NCBI GenBank assembly: GCA_947465645.1
Contig: CANIBQ010000126.1
Span: forward strand, 1 to 11,834
Direction: 5' to 3'
Source of the DNA: Acidobacteriota bacterium
GTDB lineage: Bacteria; Acidobacteriota; Vicinamibacteria; Vicinamibacterales; UBA2999
DNA length: 11,834 nucleotides
Within the stretch, counting starts at the first letter, position 1. Every line of letters starts with the position of its first letter. The position numbers and the translations under genes are program-made. The notes below the pieces were generated by a model. That model searched no databases and was not told where the DNA came from. It saw only the letters and a program-made list of their open reading frames with translations. Below, piece by piece: positions 1-6,131 of the stretch.

Positions 1-209
1 CCGTTCCCGGACACCACCTCGACGATGGTCATCCCGGCAGGCACCTCCAGTTCGACGGAGGTCGTCGCGACCTGCCCCTCCGTGGGGACCCGAATCGTAT
101 AGCGCTGTTCGGCGCCGGCCTGCGATTCACGGGGAGCCACGGTCACGTGGGCGTCAACGATGGACGCTCCGAGGATCACCATTCCTACGATTGCCACTGC
201 AGTACGCAT
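1..209 (-). CDS. ycnI: YcnI/DUF1775 family copper-binding protein, C-terminus beyond the window
   Basis: This is the first 69 codons of a secreted protein; the gene runs off the left edge. It begins with a signal peptide (residues 1-20) ending in VDA, and the predicted mature protein starts HVTVAPRES, followed by YTIRVPTEG and a beta-rich segment (SVELEVP). This is the amino-terminal signature of DUF1775. In the Bacillus subtilis member YcnI, the mature N-terminal His helps bind one Cu(II) in a mono-histidine brace. A perfect AAGGAGA ribosome binding site (215-221) lies 5 nt before the ATG and overlaps the stop codon of the upstream gene, so co-translation is likely. The family assignment is strong. 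The acidic copper ligand and the usual C-terminal membrane anchor lie outside the window. Confidence 0.88.
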   Translation of the reverse strand, partial: MRTAVAIVGMVILGASIVDAHVTVAPRESQAGAEQRYTIRVPTEGQVATTSVELEVPAGMTIVEVVSGN

Positions 210-220
210 CGCTTTCTCCT

Positions 221-664
221 TCAATAAGTGTGTGGGTTGGACACAGCGCGTTCCTGCGCCTGTGGAATGTGCTCGGCCTGCTCGCCGGCGATTTCGACCA
301 TGATCGCCACGAGCCGGCGCTTGGCCAGTTCTCTGGCGTACAGGGTCGTGCGCTTCGGCACGTCGCGTGAAACGAGGAGCTGCGTAGGGACCTCGTGGAC
401 CACCGGGACTTCACCCTTCTTCGGCGCCGCTCCCGTCAGCACAATGACGTGGCGGTCGTCGTCCAGCCGGTGCGTCAGGAGGTACTTGCCGCGCGTGACG
501 AGTGCCGTCCCGACCGTGACGTCCTCACGGAGGTTGATCTCGCCATTCTTCGCTGCCCTCAGCGCGACCTCATCGGGACCGCCGTGAGGTCCGTCGTGCG
601 CGGCCGGTGTTGACGGGGCCAGGCACGCCAACACCGCCAGAACGCACGCACAGATACGTCTCAT
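221..664 (-). CDS. Small secreted protein with predicted mature N-terminal HDGPH, function unknown
   Basis: 147 residues. Residues 1-22 form a signal peptide with two Cys (C5, C7) and a further C14, ending in PAA, so the mature protein would start with His23 in HDGPHGGPDE. The rest is a compact, probably beta-rich periplasmic domain of about 110 residues with charged segments (LTHRLDDDRHVIV, RDVPKRTTLYARELAKRR) and a His-containing tail. I do not recognise a named family. The mature end resembles that of the next gene upstream (AHDGHVH) and starts with His like the YcnI homologue downstream, so a copper site using the N-terminal His is a reasonable inference. AGGAGGG (669-675) sits 4 nt before the ATG and overlaps the previous stop codon. 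The 11-nt gap to ycnI places it in the same operon. Confidence 0.8.
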   Translation of the reverse strand: MRRICACVLAVLACLAPSTPAAHDGPHGGPDEVALRAAKNGEINLREDVTVGTALVTRGKYLLTHRLDDDRHVIVLTGAAPKKGEVPVVHEVPTQLLVSRDVPKRTTLYARELAKRRLVAIMVEIAGEQAEHIPQAQERAVSNPHTY

Positions 665-673
665 CCCACCCTC

Positions 674-997
674 CTACTGTTTGACGCTGACCGCCGCTGC
701 GCCCAGTCGGATCTCGCCAGCCCTGAGCGGATCTTCGCCGTTTCCGATGTCAACCGCCACACGGCGGCCAACCTGCACTTCAGCGATCGTGACCTTCCGC
801 TTGTTCAGCATCGCGGTCGTCCTGGGCGTGATCGCGATTGAGAGAATCTCCCCGCTCGGGGTCTTGAGCTTGAGATGGGTGGCGTCACGCGCGGTGACGG
901 TCCCCATGACCGTATGGACATGGCCGTCATGCGCGGACACCGCCGGCCCGAGCAGGCCGACCACGAGCAGGGTCACAACGTGCAGTATGGATTTCAT
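674..997 (-). CDS. Small secreted beta-barrel-like protein with N-terminal AHDGHVH, DUF5666-like
   Basis: 107 residues. The signal peptide (1-22, ending PAVSA) is followed by HDGHVHTVMGTV, then a single domain whose pattern (GTVTARDATHLKLKTPSG, about 20 residues of strands, then VGRRVAVDIG) resembles DUF5666-type OB-like folds. The function is unknown. Three His at the very start of the mature chain suggest metal binding in the periplasm. The ATG at 997 is chosen over a GTG at 1000 because GGAGGG (1004-1009) is then 6 nt away. The upstream cytochrome gene ends in TGA sharing one base with this ATG (TGATG), a translational-coupling arrangement. The context is copper resistance. The family call is tentative and the open reading frame is convincing. 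Confidence 0.8.
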   Translation of the reverse strand: MKSILHVVTLLVVGLLGPAVSAHDGHVHTVMGTVTARDATHLKLKTPSGEILSIAITPRTTAMLNKRKVTIAEVQVGRRVAVDIGNGEDPLRAGEIRLGAAAVSVKQ

Positions 998-1575
998 CAC
1001 TGTCCCTCCAGAAAGCGCTGTTCTTCGATCTCCTGACGAACCTCCGCTGGTGGTCGAGGATTCATCTCTTCCATCTCCGCGATCTCGTCTTCGCTGAGGT
1101 CGGGAAGATGGCGGATGAAACTGACGAGGTGCCAGCTCGCCTCCTCGCCTTCCATCGTCTCGGTACCAAATGCCGGCATCCCCGTAAACCGAATGCCATG
1201 CTCGACCACGTAGAACAGCGCGCCGTCATCCAGAGACTGGGTGGCAGATGCCGTCATATCGGGAGCGGGCGGAAACATGCTCTTGCCCGTCTCGGACCCC
1301 CTCCCGTCGTTGCCGTGGCAGAGCGCGCAGTGATCCGCGAAGTGCGCCATCCCGTTGCGAATAGAGTCGGCGTTCATCAGCACGGGGTTCGACAGCTGCG
1401 CGTAATCCGAGGGGACGGCGAGCGCGCGAAGGCGACGCGCGACCGCCTCCTCACCTGGTAGCGCTGTGGCGCGGGCACTCAGGCCCGTCGATTTCACAAA
1501 CACCACCGCTCCAAGCAGTGCGATGGTGAAAAGCGCCACCACGGCGACGATCACGCCTGTGACTAACGGTTTCAT
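997..1575 (-). CDS. Membrane-anchored class I cytochrome c
   Basis: 192 residues. One N-terminal transmembrane helix (about 5-27) anchors a periplasmic domain holding a single heme site, CALCH at 83-87, with the following GNDGRG, and the likely axial Met133 in FTGMPAFG. The spacing and the WHLVSFIRHLP helix fit a mono-heme class I cytochrome c (cytochrome_CBB3 type). The carboxyl end is a charged helix rich in Glu. It would carry electrons in the periplasm. Beside a multicopper oxidase it could exchange electrons with the oxidase or with Cu(I)/Cu(II), but nothing in the sequence proves a partner. The start lies 5 nt after the stop of the His/Met-YHS gene and no clear ribosome binding site precedes it, so it probably depends on re-initiation. 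Confidence 0.92.
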   Translation of the reverse strand: MKPLVTGVIVAVVALFTIALLGAVVFVKSTGLSARATALPGEEAVARRLRALAVPSDYAQLSNPVLMNADSIRNGMAHFADHCALCHGNDGRGSETGKSMFPPAPDMTASATQSLDDGALFYVVEHGIRFTGMPAFGTETMEGEEASWHLVSFIRHLPDLSEDEIAEMEEMNPRPPAEVRQEIEEQRFLEGQ

Positions 1576-1580
1576 GCGGG

Positions 1581-2849
1581 TCAGTGCGCGTGAGCGGGCG
1601 CCGCCTGCCCCCCAGGCACGGCCGGCGCTGCCGTCACGTACCGCTGCGGGTTCTTCGCGAATTCCGCGCGGTCCTCTGCGGAGCAGAAGTAATACATCTG
1701 GCCGCCGTGCAACATGCGGGGGGCGGTCTTCGGCTCGACCGTGCTGGCGCAGCGCAGGTCACCGACCGCGGTGGCCGGACGGCGGCCGCTCGCCAGCGTG
1801 CCGGCGGACGCCGCGGGAGGTCCGGCGGCGCCGGGGGCGGCAGGCGTGCCCGACGCACCGGCGGTCCCGGAAGACGGCATCGCATGCGCGGAGTGATCTG
1901 CCACCGCCGGCTTGGCTTGCGCCCCGGCCGTCCGCATGCCCGCCATCCCCGGCATGTTCGAATGGTCCACCGGCGCCTGCGCCGCAGGAGACGCGACGGT
2001 TGGCATCGCGTGCCCCGCGTGCGAGTCGGCTGCTGCAGCTGGCTTCGCGGCCGGACGGCCACCGCCCGCTGGTGCCGGCCTAGCGGCAGCACCACCTGCG
2101 AGGTACGCAGCCGGGTCGGTGACGAACAGCTGACGCGCCGTTTCCGTACAGAAGTAATAGGCCTGGCCGCCGTGCTCCGCACGCGGCGCCGTTTCGGGGT
2201 TGATGTTTCCGGACGCGCAGCGCGGGTCTCGGACGAGCGCCGTCGTCGCCCCCACGCCGCCGGCACCCATCGGCATCGCATGACCGGCAGGCATGGTCGC
2301 GGCGTTGCCGGGCACACGAGCAGAGGTCGCGGCGCCGCCCTGCATCGCGTGGCCGGCGTGCGGATCGGCGGCAGGCGCGCCGCCGGCCGGCGCCGGAGCG
2401 TTCGGTTTTACCGCGCCGGGCGCCGGCTGCGTCGTACCGGGCTGCATCACGGGAGTGCCCGGCTGAGTCGCCGGCGACTGCTGAACGTTCGGCATGCCCG
2501 GCATGGCATGCCCGGTATGCCCGCCTGCCGGCGCCACGGCCGGCGCCGATGCGCACGGCGCCAGCTGCGCGCGCAACGACCCGAGCGCGCCCTGCAGGTC
2601 GTCGAGCGCAGCGCGCATCGCAGCCGGACTGTTGGTCTGCCGCGCGACGTCGAGCCGGGCGTTGGCCGCATCGATCGTCTGTGTCACGCGCGGCTGCGCC
2701 TGCATGCACTCGCCGGCCGCCGCAGAGGCCGCCGGCTGCTGCGCCATTCCCGGCATGTTATGTCCAGCCTGCTGCGCCGCACGAGCGATAGACGGGGCGG
2801 CAAGGATTACCGCGACCGCACAAAACCGAACCACGTTTCTGCAATTCAT
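1581..2849 (-). CDS. Secreted modular protein with two YHS-like domains and repeated His/Met copper-binding clusters
   Basis: 422 residues. A signal peptide (1-25) is followed by a first His/Met cluster (AGHNMPGM, 28-35). Next comes a predicted helical hairpin bounded by Cys48 and Cys99 (containing VTQTIDAANARLDVARQTN). Long Pro/Ala/Gly linkers then carry HTGHAMPGM (111-119), HAGHAMQ (164-170), AGHAMPM (188-194), HAGHAMP (277-283), DHSNMPGMAGM (295-305) and DHSAHAMP (318-325). Two YHS-like modules lie at 207-250 (DPRC ... YYFC) and 363-406 (DLRC ... YYFC), each with two Cys. The protein ends in HAH. Such motifs bind Cu(I)/Cu(II), so a periplasmic copper buffer or relay is the natural inference; I know no characterised protein with this layout. 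The start overlaps the tolC-family stop (ATGA), with AGGAGGC (2855-2861) 5 nt upstream. Confidence 0.88.
   Translation of the reverse strand: MNCRNVVRFCAVAVILAAPSIARAAQQAGHNMPGMAQQPAASAAAGECMQAQPRVTQTIDAANARLDVARQTNSPAAMRAALDDLQGALGSLRAQLAPCASAPAVAPAGGHTGHAMPGMPNVQQSPATQPGTPVMQPGTTQPAPGAVKPNAPAPAGGAPAADPHAGHAMQGGAATSARVPGNAATMPAGHAMPMGAGGVGATTALVRDPRCASGNINPETAPRAEHGGQAYYFCTETARQLFVTDPAAYLAGGAAARPAPAGGGRPAAKPAAAADSHAGHAMPTVASPAAQAPVDHSNMPGMAGMRTAGAQAKPAVADHSAHAMPSSGTAGASGTPAAPGAAGPPAASAGTLASGRRPATAVGDLRCASTVEPKTAPRMLHGGQMYYFCSAEDRAEFAKNPQRYVTAAPAVPGGQAAPAHAH
1632..2231 (-). repeat. Duplicated YHS-like module within one gene
   Basis: The two YHS-like modules of the His/Met-rich protein occupy 2100-2231 and 1632-1763. 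They share the order D-x-R-C-A-S, then TAPR, HGGQ, YYFC, and a closing Y-[LV] after D/N-P. The DNA still shares the identical stretches cagaagtaata and ctggccgccgtg (plus strand), although the linkers between have diverged. This points to an internal duplication with conserved metal-ligand positions. Confidence 0.75.
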
Positions 2850-4171
2850 CGCTCGCCTCCTGCTGGAATTTCTACAGATACACCGATGGTCTCACCGACT
2901 ATCTCCGGCGCCTCGAGGCCCTCCCCGACGAGGAAGCCCTGCAGGCGTAATGCAGCCAGCCACGCCGCCTCGATGTAATCGAAGTATTCAATCGTCATGT
3001 CGAAGAGAGTCCTTTGTGCGATCAGCACCTGTGGGTAGGCGGCTGCGCCCTCGCGGTATCGCGCCAGGTACAACGCGTAGGCCTGCTCCGCCTGCGGAAG
3101 GATTTCCGCGCGATAGGCCTCCGAGGCCCGCAACCCGGTTAAGTACTCGCTGAATGCCACAGCGGCGCGGGACTCCAGCTCAAACTCGAGACGCCGAAGC
3201 TCGGCGTCGACCCGAATTTCATCTGCTCGCGCGGCCGCGATCAGGCCTTGATTGCGACTGAACAAGGGCACGCTGACGCCCACTTCGGCCGAAGCCTGCC
3301 ACCCGACGGCGGACGAGGTCCCCTCGAACGGTTCGCGGTTGTACTGCAGCCCACCACGCGCGAAGAGATCAGGAAACGTCAGACGTCTCGCACTGGTGAC
3401 GACGGCCCGTGTACGGTCGGCCGCGGCGCGGGCGGCCCGCAGCTCGGGACTCTGTTCGACCAGACGCTTCACGACGGAATCGCGCTCGAGCTCCGGAATC
3501 GCCTGCTCGAGTGACCCGTCGAGCCGCCGATCCAGAAGGGCGCGGTCGCCCACCATAGCTGCGAGTTGCCAGCGGTTGGCAACGAGCTCATTGCGAGCGG
3601 CCGTGAGCTGCAACTGGACCCGCCGCGCTTCGATCGCCGATTCGAGCACGTCCGGCTGATCGGCGGCGCCGACGTTGAACAACTGCCTGGTGATGCCGAC
3701 TGCTTCCGCGCCAAGTTGCGCAAGGCGCTCCATCACAGCGACACGCCGCTCTGTGGTTAGGACGTCGTAGAAGAGCGTGCGAACCGAACTCAGGATACGC
3801 AGGCGCTGCTGCTCCCGGACTGCTTCTGCCTGCTCGATGTCCCGGTCGAAGACCGCGCGATTGAGACCGCGTTTGCCGCCCAGCGGAATGGTTTGATCGA
3901 CGAAGAACCCATGAGCGCCGCGATCGTCCAAGTTGCGAGTTGCAAGCTCTTCACCGGTATAGCCGATGACCGGATTCGGCCACGCGCCGGCCTGCCGGGC
4001 CCTGCCGCGAGCTGCGTCAATCGCGGCCGTCGCCTGCCGCAGCGTGGGATTCGTGCTGAGTGCCCGCTGCTCAAGTTCCGCCAGCGCTATCGGCGGCGAG
4101 TCCGTCTGCTGCGCGAAGGCAGGGGCGCACCACAGCGCTGCCAGCAACAGGATGAATGCGGTGCGAGTCAT
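2846..4171 (-). CDS. TolC-family outer-membrane efflux channel (CusC/CzcC-like)
   Basis: 441 residues, normal for the family. A signal peptide (MTRTAFILLLAALWCAPAFA) is followed by QQTDSPPIALAELEQRALSTNP, the usual start of the first OEP repeat, and by long amphipathic helices. The second repeat starts near residue 240 (SPELRAARAAADRTRAVV). No lipobox is present, so signal peptidase I cleavage is expected, unlike acylated CusC. The protein would form the trimeric outer-membrane duct for an RND pump; a CusA-type pump gene ends at the right edge of the window. The ATG overlaps the oxidase stop by 4 nt (ATGA) with no strong ribosome binding site, which implies coupling. The family call is secure. 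The substrate (copper or silver) is inferred from context. Confidence 0.93.
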   Translation of the reverse strand: MTRTAFILLLAALWCAPAFAQQTDSPPIALAELEQRALSTNPTLRQATAAIDAARGRARQAGAWPNPVIGYTGEELATRNLDDRGAHGFFVDQTIPLGGKRGLNRAVFDRDIEQAEAVREQQRLRILSSVRTLFYDVLTTERRVAVMERLAQLGAEAVGITRQLFNVGAADQPDVLESAIEARRVQLQLTAARNELVANRWQLAAMVGDRALLDRRLDGSLEQAIPELERDSVVKRLVEQSPELRAARAAADRTRAVVTSARRLTFPDLFARGGLQYNREPFEGTSSAVGWQASAEVGVSVPLFSRNQGLIAAARADEIRVDAELRRLEFELESRAAVAFSEYLTGLRASEAYRAEILPQAEQAYALYLARYREGAAAYPQVLIAQRTLFDMTIEYFDYIEAAWLAALRLQGFLVGEGLEAPEIVGETIGVSVEIPAGGER

Positions 4172-5619
4172 CGCTGCGCCACCGGACGCGGCTGTTGCGG
4201 GGCCTGCGCCTTCAGTTCCTGGATCTTGTCGAAGAGCGCAGGCTCGAGGACCCGTACGACCGTCATCATGCCCATCGTGCCGCCGCTCCAGCCGCGCCGC
4301 ATGCCGTAGGTTTCCGGTTTGGCCACGGCCTCGTCCATGACCATGAACATGTCCTGGGGATACCCGGGGAACATCCCCTCATTAGGCATGGCCGTCCGGC
4401 CGGCTTGCAGGAAGGACGGCTGCTGTCCGCTCTGGGCCGGCATCGGCATGTTCGATATCGCACGGTCGCCTTCGGCGCCGATGTTGATCGTTCGTCCGAA
4501 CGCCGGCCCGCCGGCATCCCCAAGCGCGCTACCTTCGATGATGCCCATTCCCCCTTCCATCGTTCCCGAGCGCGGCATGTTGGCGTGCGTCATCATCAGT
4601 GGCCCGACCATCGACGCCATCTGATTCATCATGTGGTGCGGCAGGTGACAGTGGAAATGCCAGTCACCTGGATTGTTGGCCACGAACTCGATGTCTCTCG
4701 CCTGCGCGACGCCGACGAGGACAGTGTTCTCCGGAATCACCGCGGTGCTTCGAATGCGACCGCCCTCAGTTCCCGTGACGTAGAACTGGTGCCCATGCAA
4801 ATGAATCGGGTGGTGGTCCATGCTGAGGTTTACCAGCCTGATGCGGACGCGTTCACCCACTTTGCAGAGCATCGGCGTGGTCGCCGGCCCGGCCTTGCCA
4901 TTCAGCGTCAACCAGTTGAACTCCATCGCCAGCGAGTTGGGAATTGTGTTGTTCGGCAGGAGCGCCCAGCCCTGCAGCACGATCCCGAAGTCGCGATCGA
5001 CCTGCGGGGCGTGGGCGCGCTGGGGATGGATGATGAAGAGGCCGATGAGCCCCATCATTTCCTGCATCGCCATGTGCGAGTGGTAGAAGAACGTGCCGTT
5101 CTGATGAACGGTGAATTCGTAGACGAACCGGCCGCCCGGTGGGATCAAGTCCTGCGAGACCCCCGGCATCCCGTCCATGTTGTTGGGAATTTCCAGGCCG
5201 TGCCAGTGCATGGAATAGGGCTCTGGAAGCTGGTTGTTCACGATGAGGCGAACGCGGTCGCCCTCGTTCACCTGAATGGTCGGACCGGGAATGCTGCCGT
5301 TGAATCCCCATGCATCGACGACCCGCCCCGGAATGAATTCCGTGCGCACGTGGCCCACAGTGATGTCGAACACCTTTGCGCCATCCTCGAAGCGCCATGG
5401 CATATCAGGCACATCCGGCGTGACGACGGAAATGATGCGGGGACCGAACTGCCCCGGCGGGATGGGCGCCCCGGCCGGCGCCGGTCGAACGCCGTCCAGA
5501 ACTGGGCTCGCCTGATGGCCCTCGTGTTGCGCCTGCACAGGACGCGCGCCGCTTGCGGCACCCGCGGCACCTGCTACTCCCGCGACGCCGCGAAGAAATG
5601 AACGTCGACTCCAACCCAT
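4168..5619 (-). CDS. Tat-exported compact (two-domain-size) multicopper oxidase with Met-rich C-terminal tail
   Basis: 483 residues. SRRSFLRG (4-11) plus an Ala/Gly-rich stretch ending VQA is a Tat signal. The mature end starts QHEGH. All copper motifs are present: HWHG (138-141), HSH (180-182), HPIHLHGH (270-277) and HCHLPHHMMNQM (323-334), giving type 1 ligands H270, C324, H329 and M334 and the trinuclear histidines. First to last motif spans only about 195 residues, the size of two-domain oxidases rather than CueO or CopA (about 400). The first domain has HSH rather than HCH, so the type 1 copper sits only in domain 2. A tail of about 150 residues follows, with many Met. It probably oxidises Cu(I) or other substrates in the periplasm. 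The ATG at 5619 has GGAG 6 nt upstream; a GTG at 5667 was rejected. Confidence 0.93.
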   Translation of the reverse strand: MGWSRRSFLRGVAGVAGAAGAASGARPVQAQHEGHQASPVLDGVRPAPAGAPIPPGQFGPRIISVVTPDVPDMPWRFEDGAKVFDITVGHVRTEFIPGRVVDAWGFNGSIPGPTIQVNEGDRVRLIVNNQLPEPYSMHWHGLEIPNNMDGMPGVSQDLIPPGGRFVYEFTVHQNGTFFYHSHMAMQEMMGLIGLFIIHPQRAHAPQVDRDFGIVLQGWALLPNNTIPNSLAMEFNWLTLNGKAGPATTPMLCKVGERVRIRLVNLSMDHHPIHLHGHQFYVTGTEGGRIRSTAVIPENTVLVGVAQARDIEFVANNPGDWHFHCHLPHHMMNQMASMVGPLMMTHANMPRSGTMEGGMGIIEGSALGDAGGPAFGRTINIGAEGDRAISNMPMPAQSGQQPSFLQAGRTAMPNEGMFPGYPQDMFMVMDEAVAKPETYGMRRGWSGGTMGMMTVVRVLEPALFDKIQELKAQAPQQPRPVAQR

Positions 5620-5644
5620 GACCTGCTCCAGAAAAGACTCAGGA

Positions 5645-5673
5645 CGTACGTGCACCCGCGTACGCACGCGTAC
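5645..5673. repeat. Clustered GTAC/CGTACG repeats upstream of the oxidase gene
   Basis: The 83-nt gap between the secreted Cys/His gene and the oxidase gene contains CGTACG (5645-5650), GCGTACGC (5658-5665) and CGCGTAC (5667-5673). Each is centred on GTAC, with starts 14 and 10 nt apart, and two of them are palindromes. The gap is one of only two in the window long enough for a promoter. The cluster could be an operator, but the spacing is irregular and no -10/-35 pair was convincing. Confidence 0.3.
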
Positions 5674-5702
5674 AGGGGAACGCCTCCGCTACGAGGAGCG
5701 GA

Positions 5703-6131
5703 TCAGATTCGGAGAGCGCTCAGGGATCTATGAAGGAGGCGGGACGGTGGCCCCGGTGGGCCGTCGACGTGACGGTGGACGAATCCGGTTGGCACACCGG
5801 CACTTGCCGTAAGCGCCGGGAGATTAGCTGGCGACGTGACGACGCCGAGACCAGAAGCGGTGGTTTTGACAACTGCGGCCTGGGTCACGAGGCCCTCGTG
5901 ATTGCACCCGGTGTGATGACCGCCTACCTGGGAAGAACTTGAGTCGCTGCCGTGACAATGAGCGGACGGGGACGGCGCGTGGGAGGCGCACAGCCACTCA
6001 CACGTCAGCACCGCCGCGGGCGTTCCCGTCAGCGCGGATACAAGGAGGAGAACGGCAATGTTCCTCACCGGAGACTGTCCACGCAGTATAACGCCGCCGA
6101 AAGCCAAAGCCGCAACTGGCTGATGAGTCAT
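5703..6131 (-). CDS. Small secreted Cys/His-rich protein coupled to the copper ATPase gene, function unknown
   Basis: 142 residues, no recognised family. A hydrophobic export segment lies at about 24-43. CEWLC (44-48) follows immediately, then a His/Cys-rich region: H51, HCH at 58-60, HH at 72-73, C76 and H78. The rest is low-complexity and Pro/Gly-rich, with HRH (119-121) and an Arg/Leu-rich end. The ligand-rich segment suggests a periplasmic metal-binding or chaperone role, which is inference. The ATG overlaps the ATPase stop codon by 4 nt (ATGA). A GTG at codon 22 would give a shorter, more typical signal peptide ([15 protein letters not shown]) and is a credible alternative start. A gap of 83 nt follows before the oxidase gene. 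Confidence 0.7.
   Translation of the reverse strand: MTHQPVAALAFGGVILRGQSPVRNIAVLLLVSALTGTPAAVLTCEWLCASHAPSPSAHCHGSDSSSSQVGGHHTGCNHEGLVTQAAVVKTTASGLGVVTSPANLPALTASAGVPTGFVHRHVDGPPGPPSRLLHRSLSALRI

Noticed and set aside
1584..2978. Long plus-strand open frame (464 codons) opposite the His/Met-YHS gene
   Set aside because: Arg-rich translation with no domain. It is the GC-driven antisense shadow of a minus-strand gene with a signal peptide, clear motifs and overlapping starts and stops.
4156..5601. Long plus-strand open frame (481 codons) opposite the oxidase
   Set aside because: His/Arg/Asp-rich shadow of a gene with all multicopper oxidase motifs. It has no recognisable features.
5686..5701. 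CCGCT/AGCGG hairpin after the CEWLC gene as a terminator
   Set aside because: Only 5 bp with a 6-nt loop and no T-run, so it is not distinguishable from chance in this GC-rich DNA.
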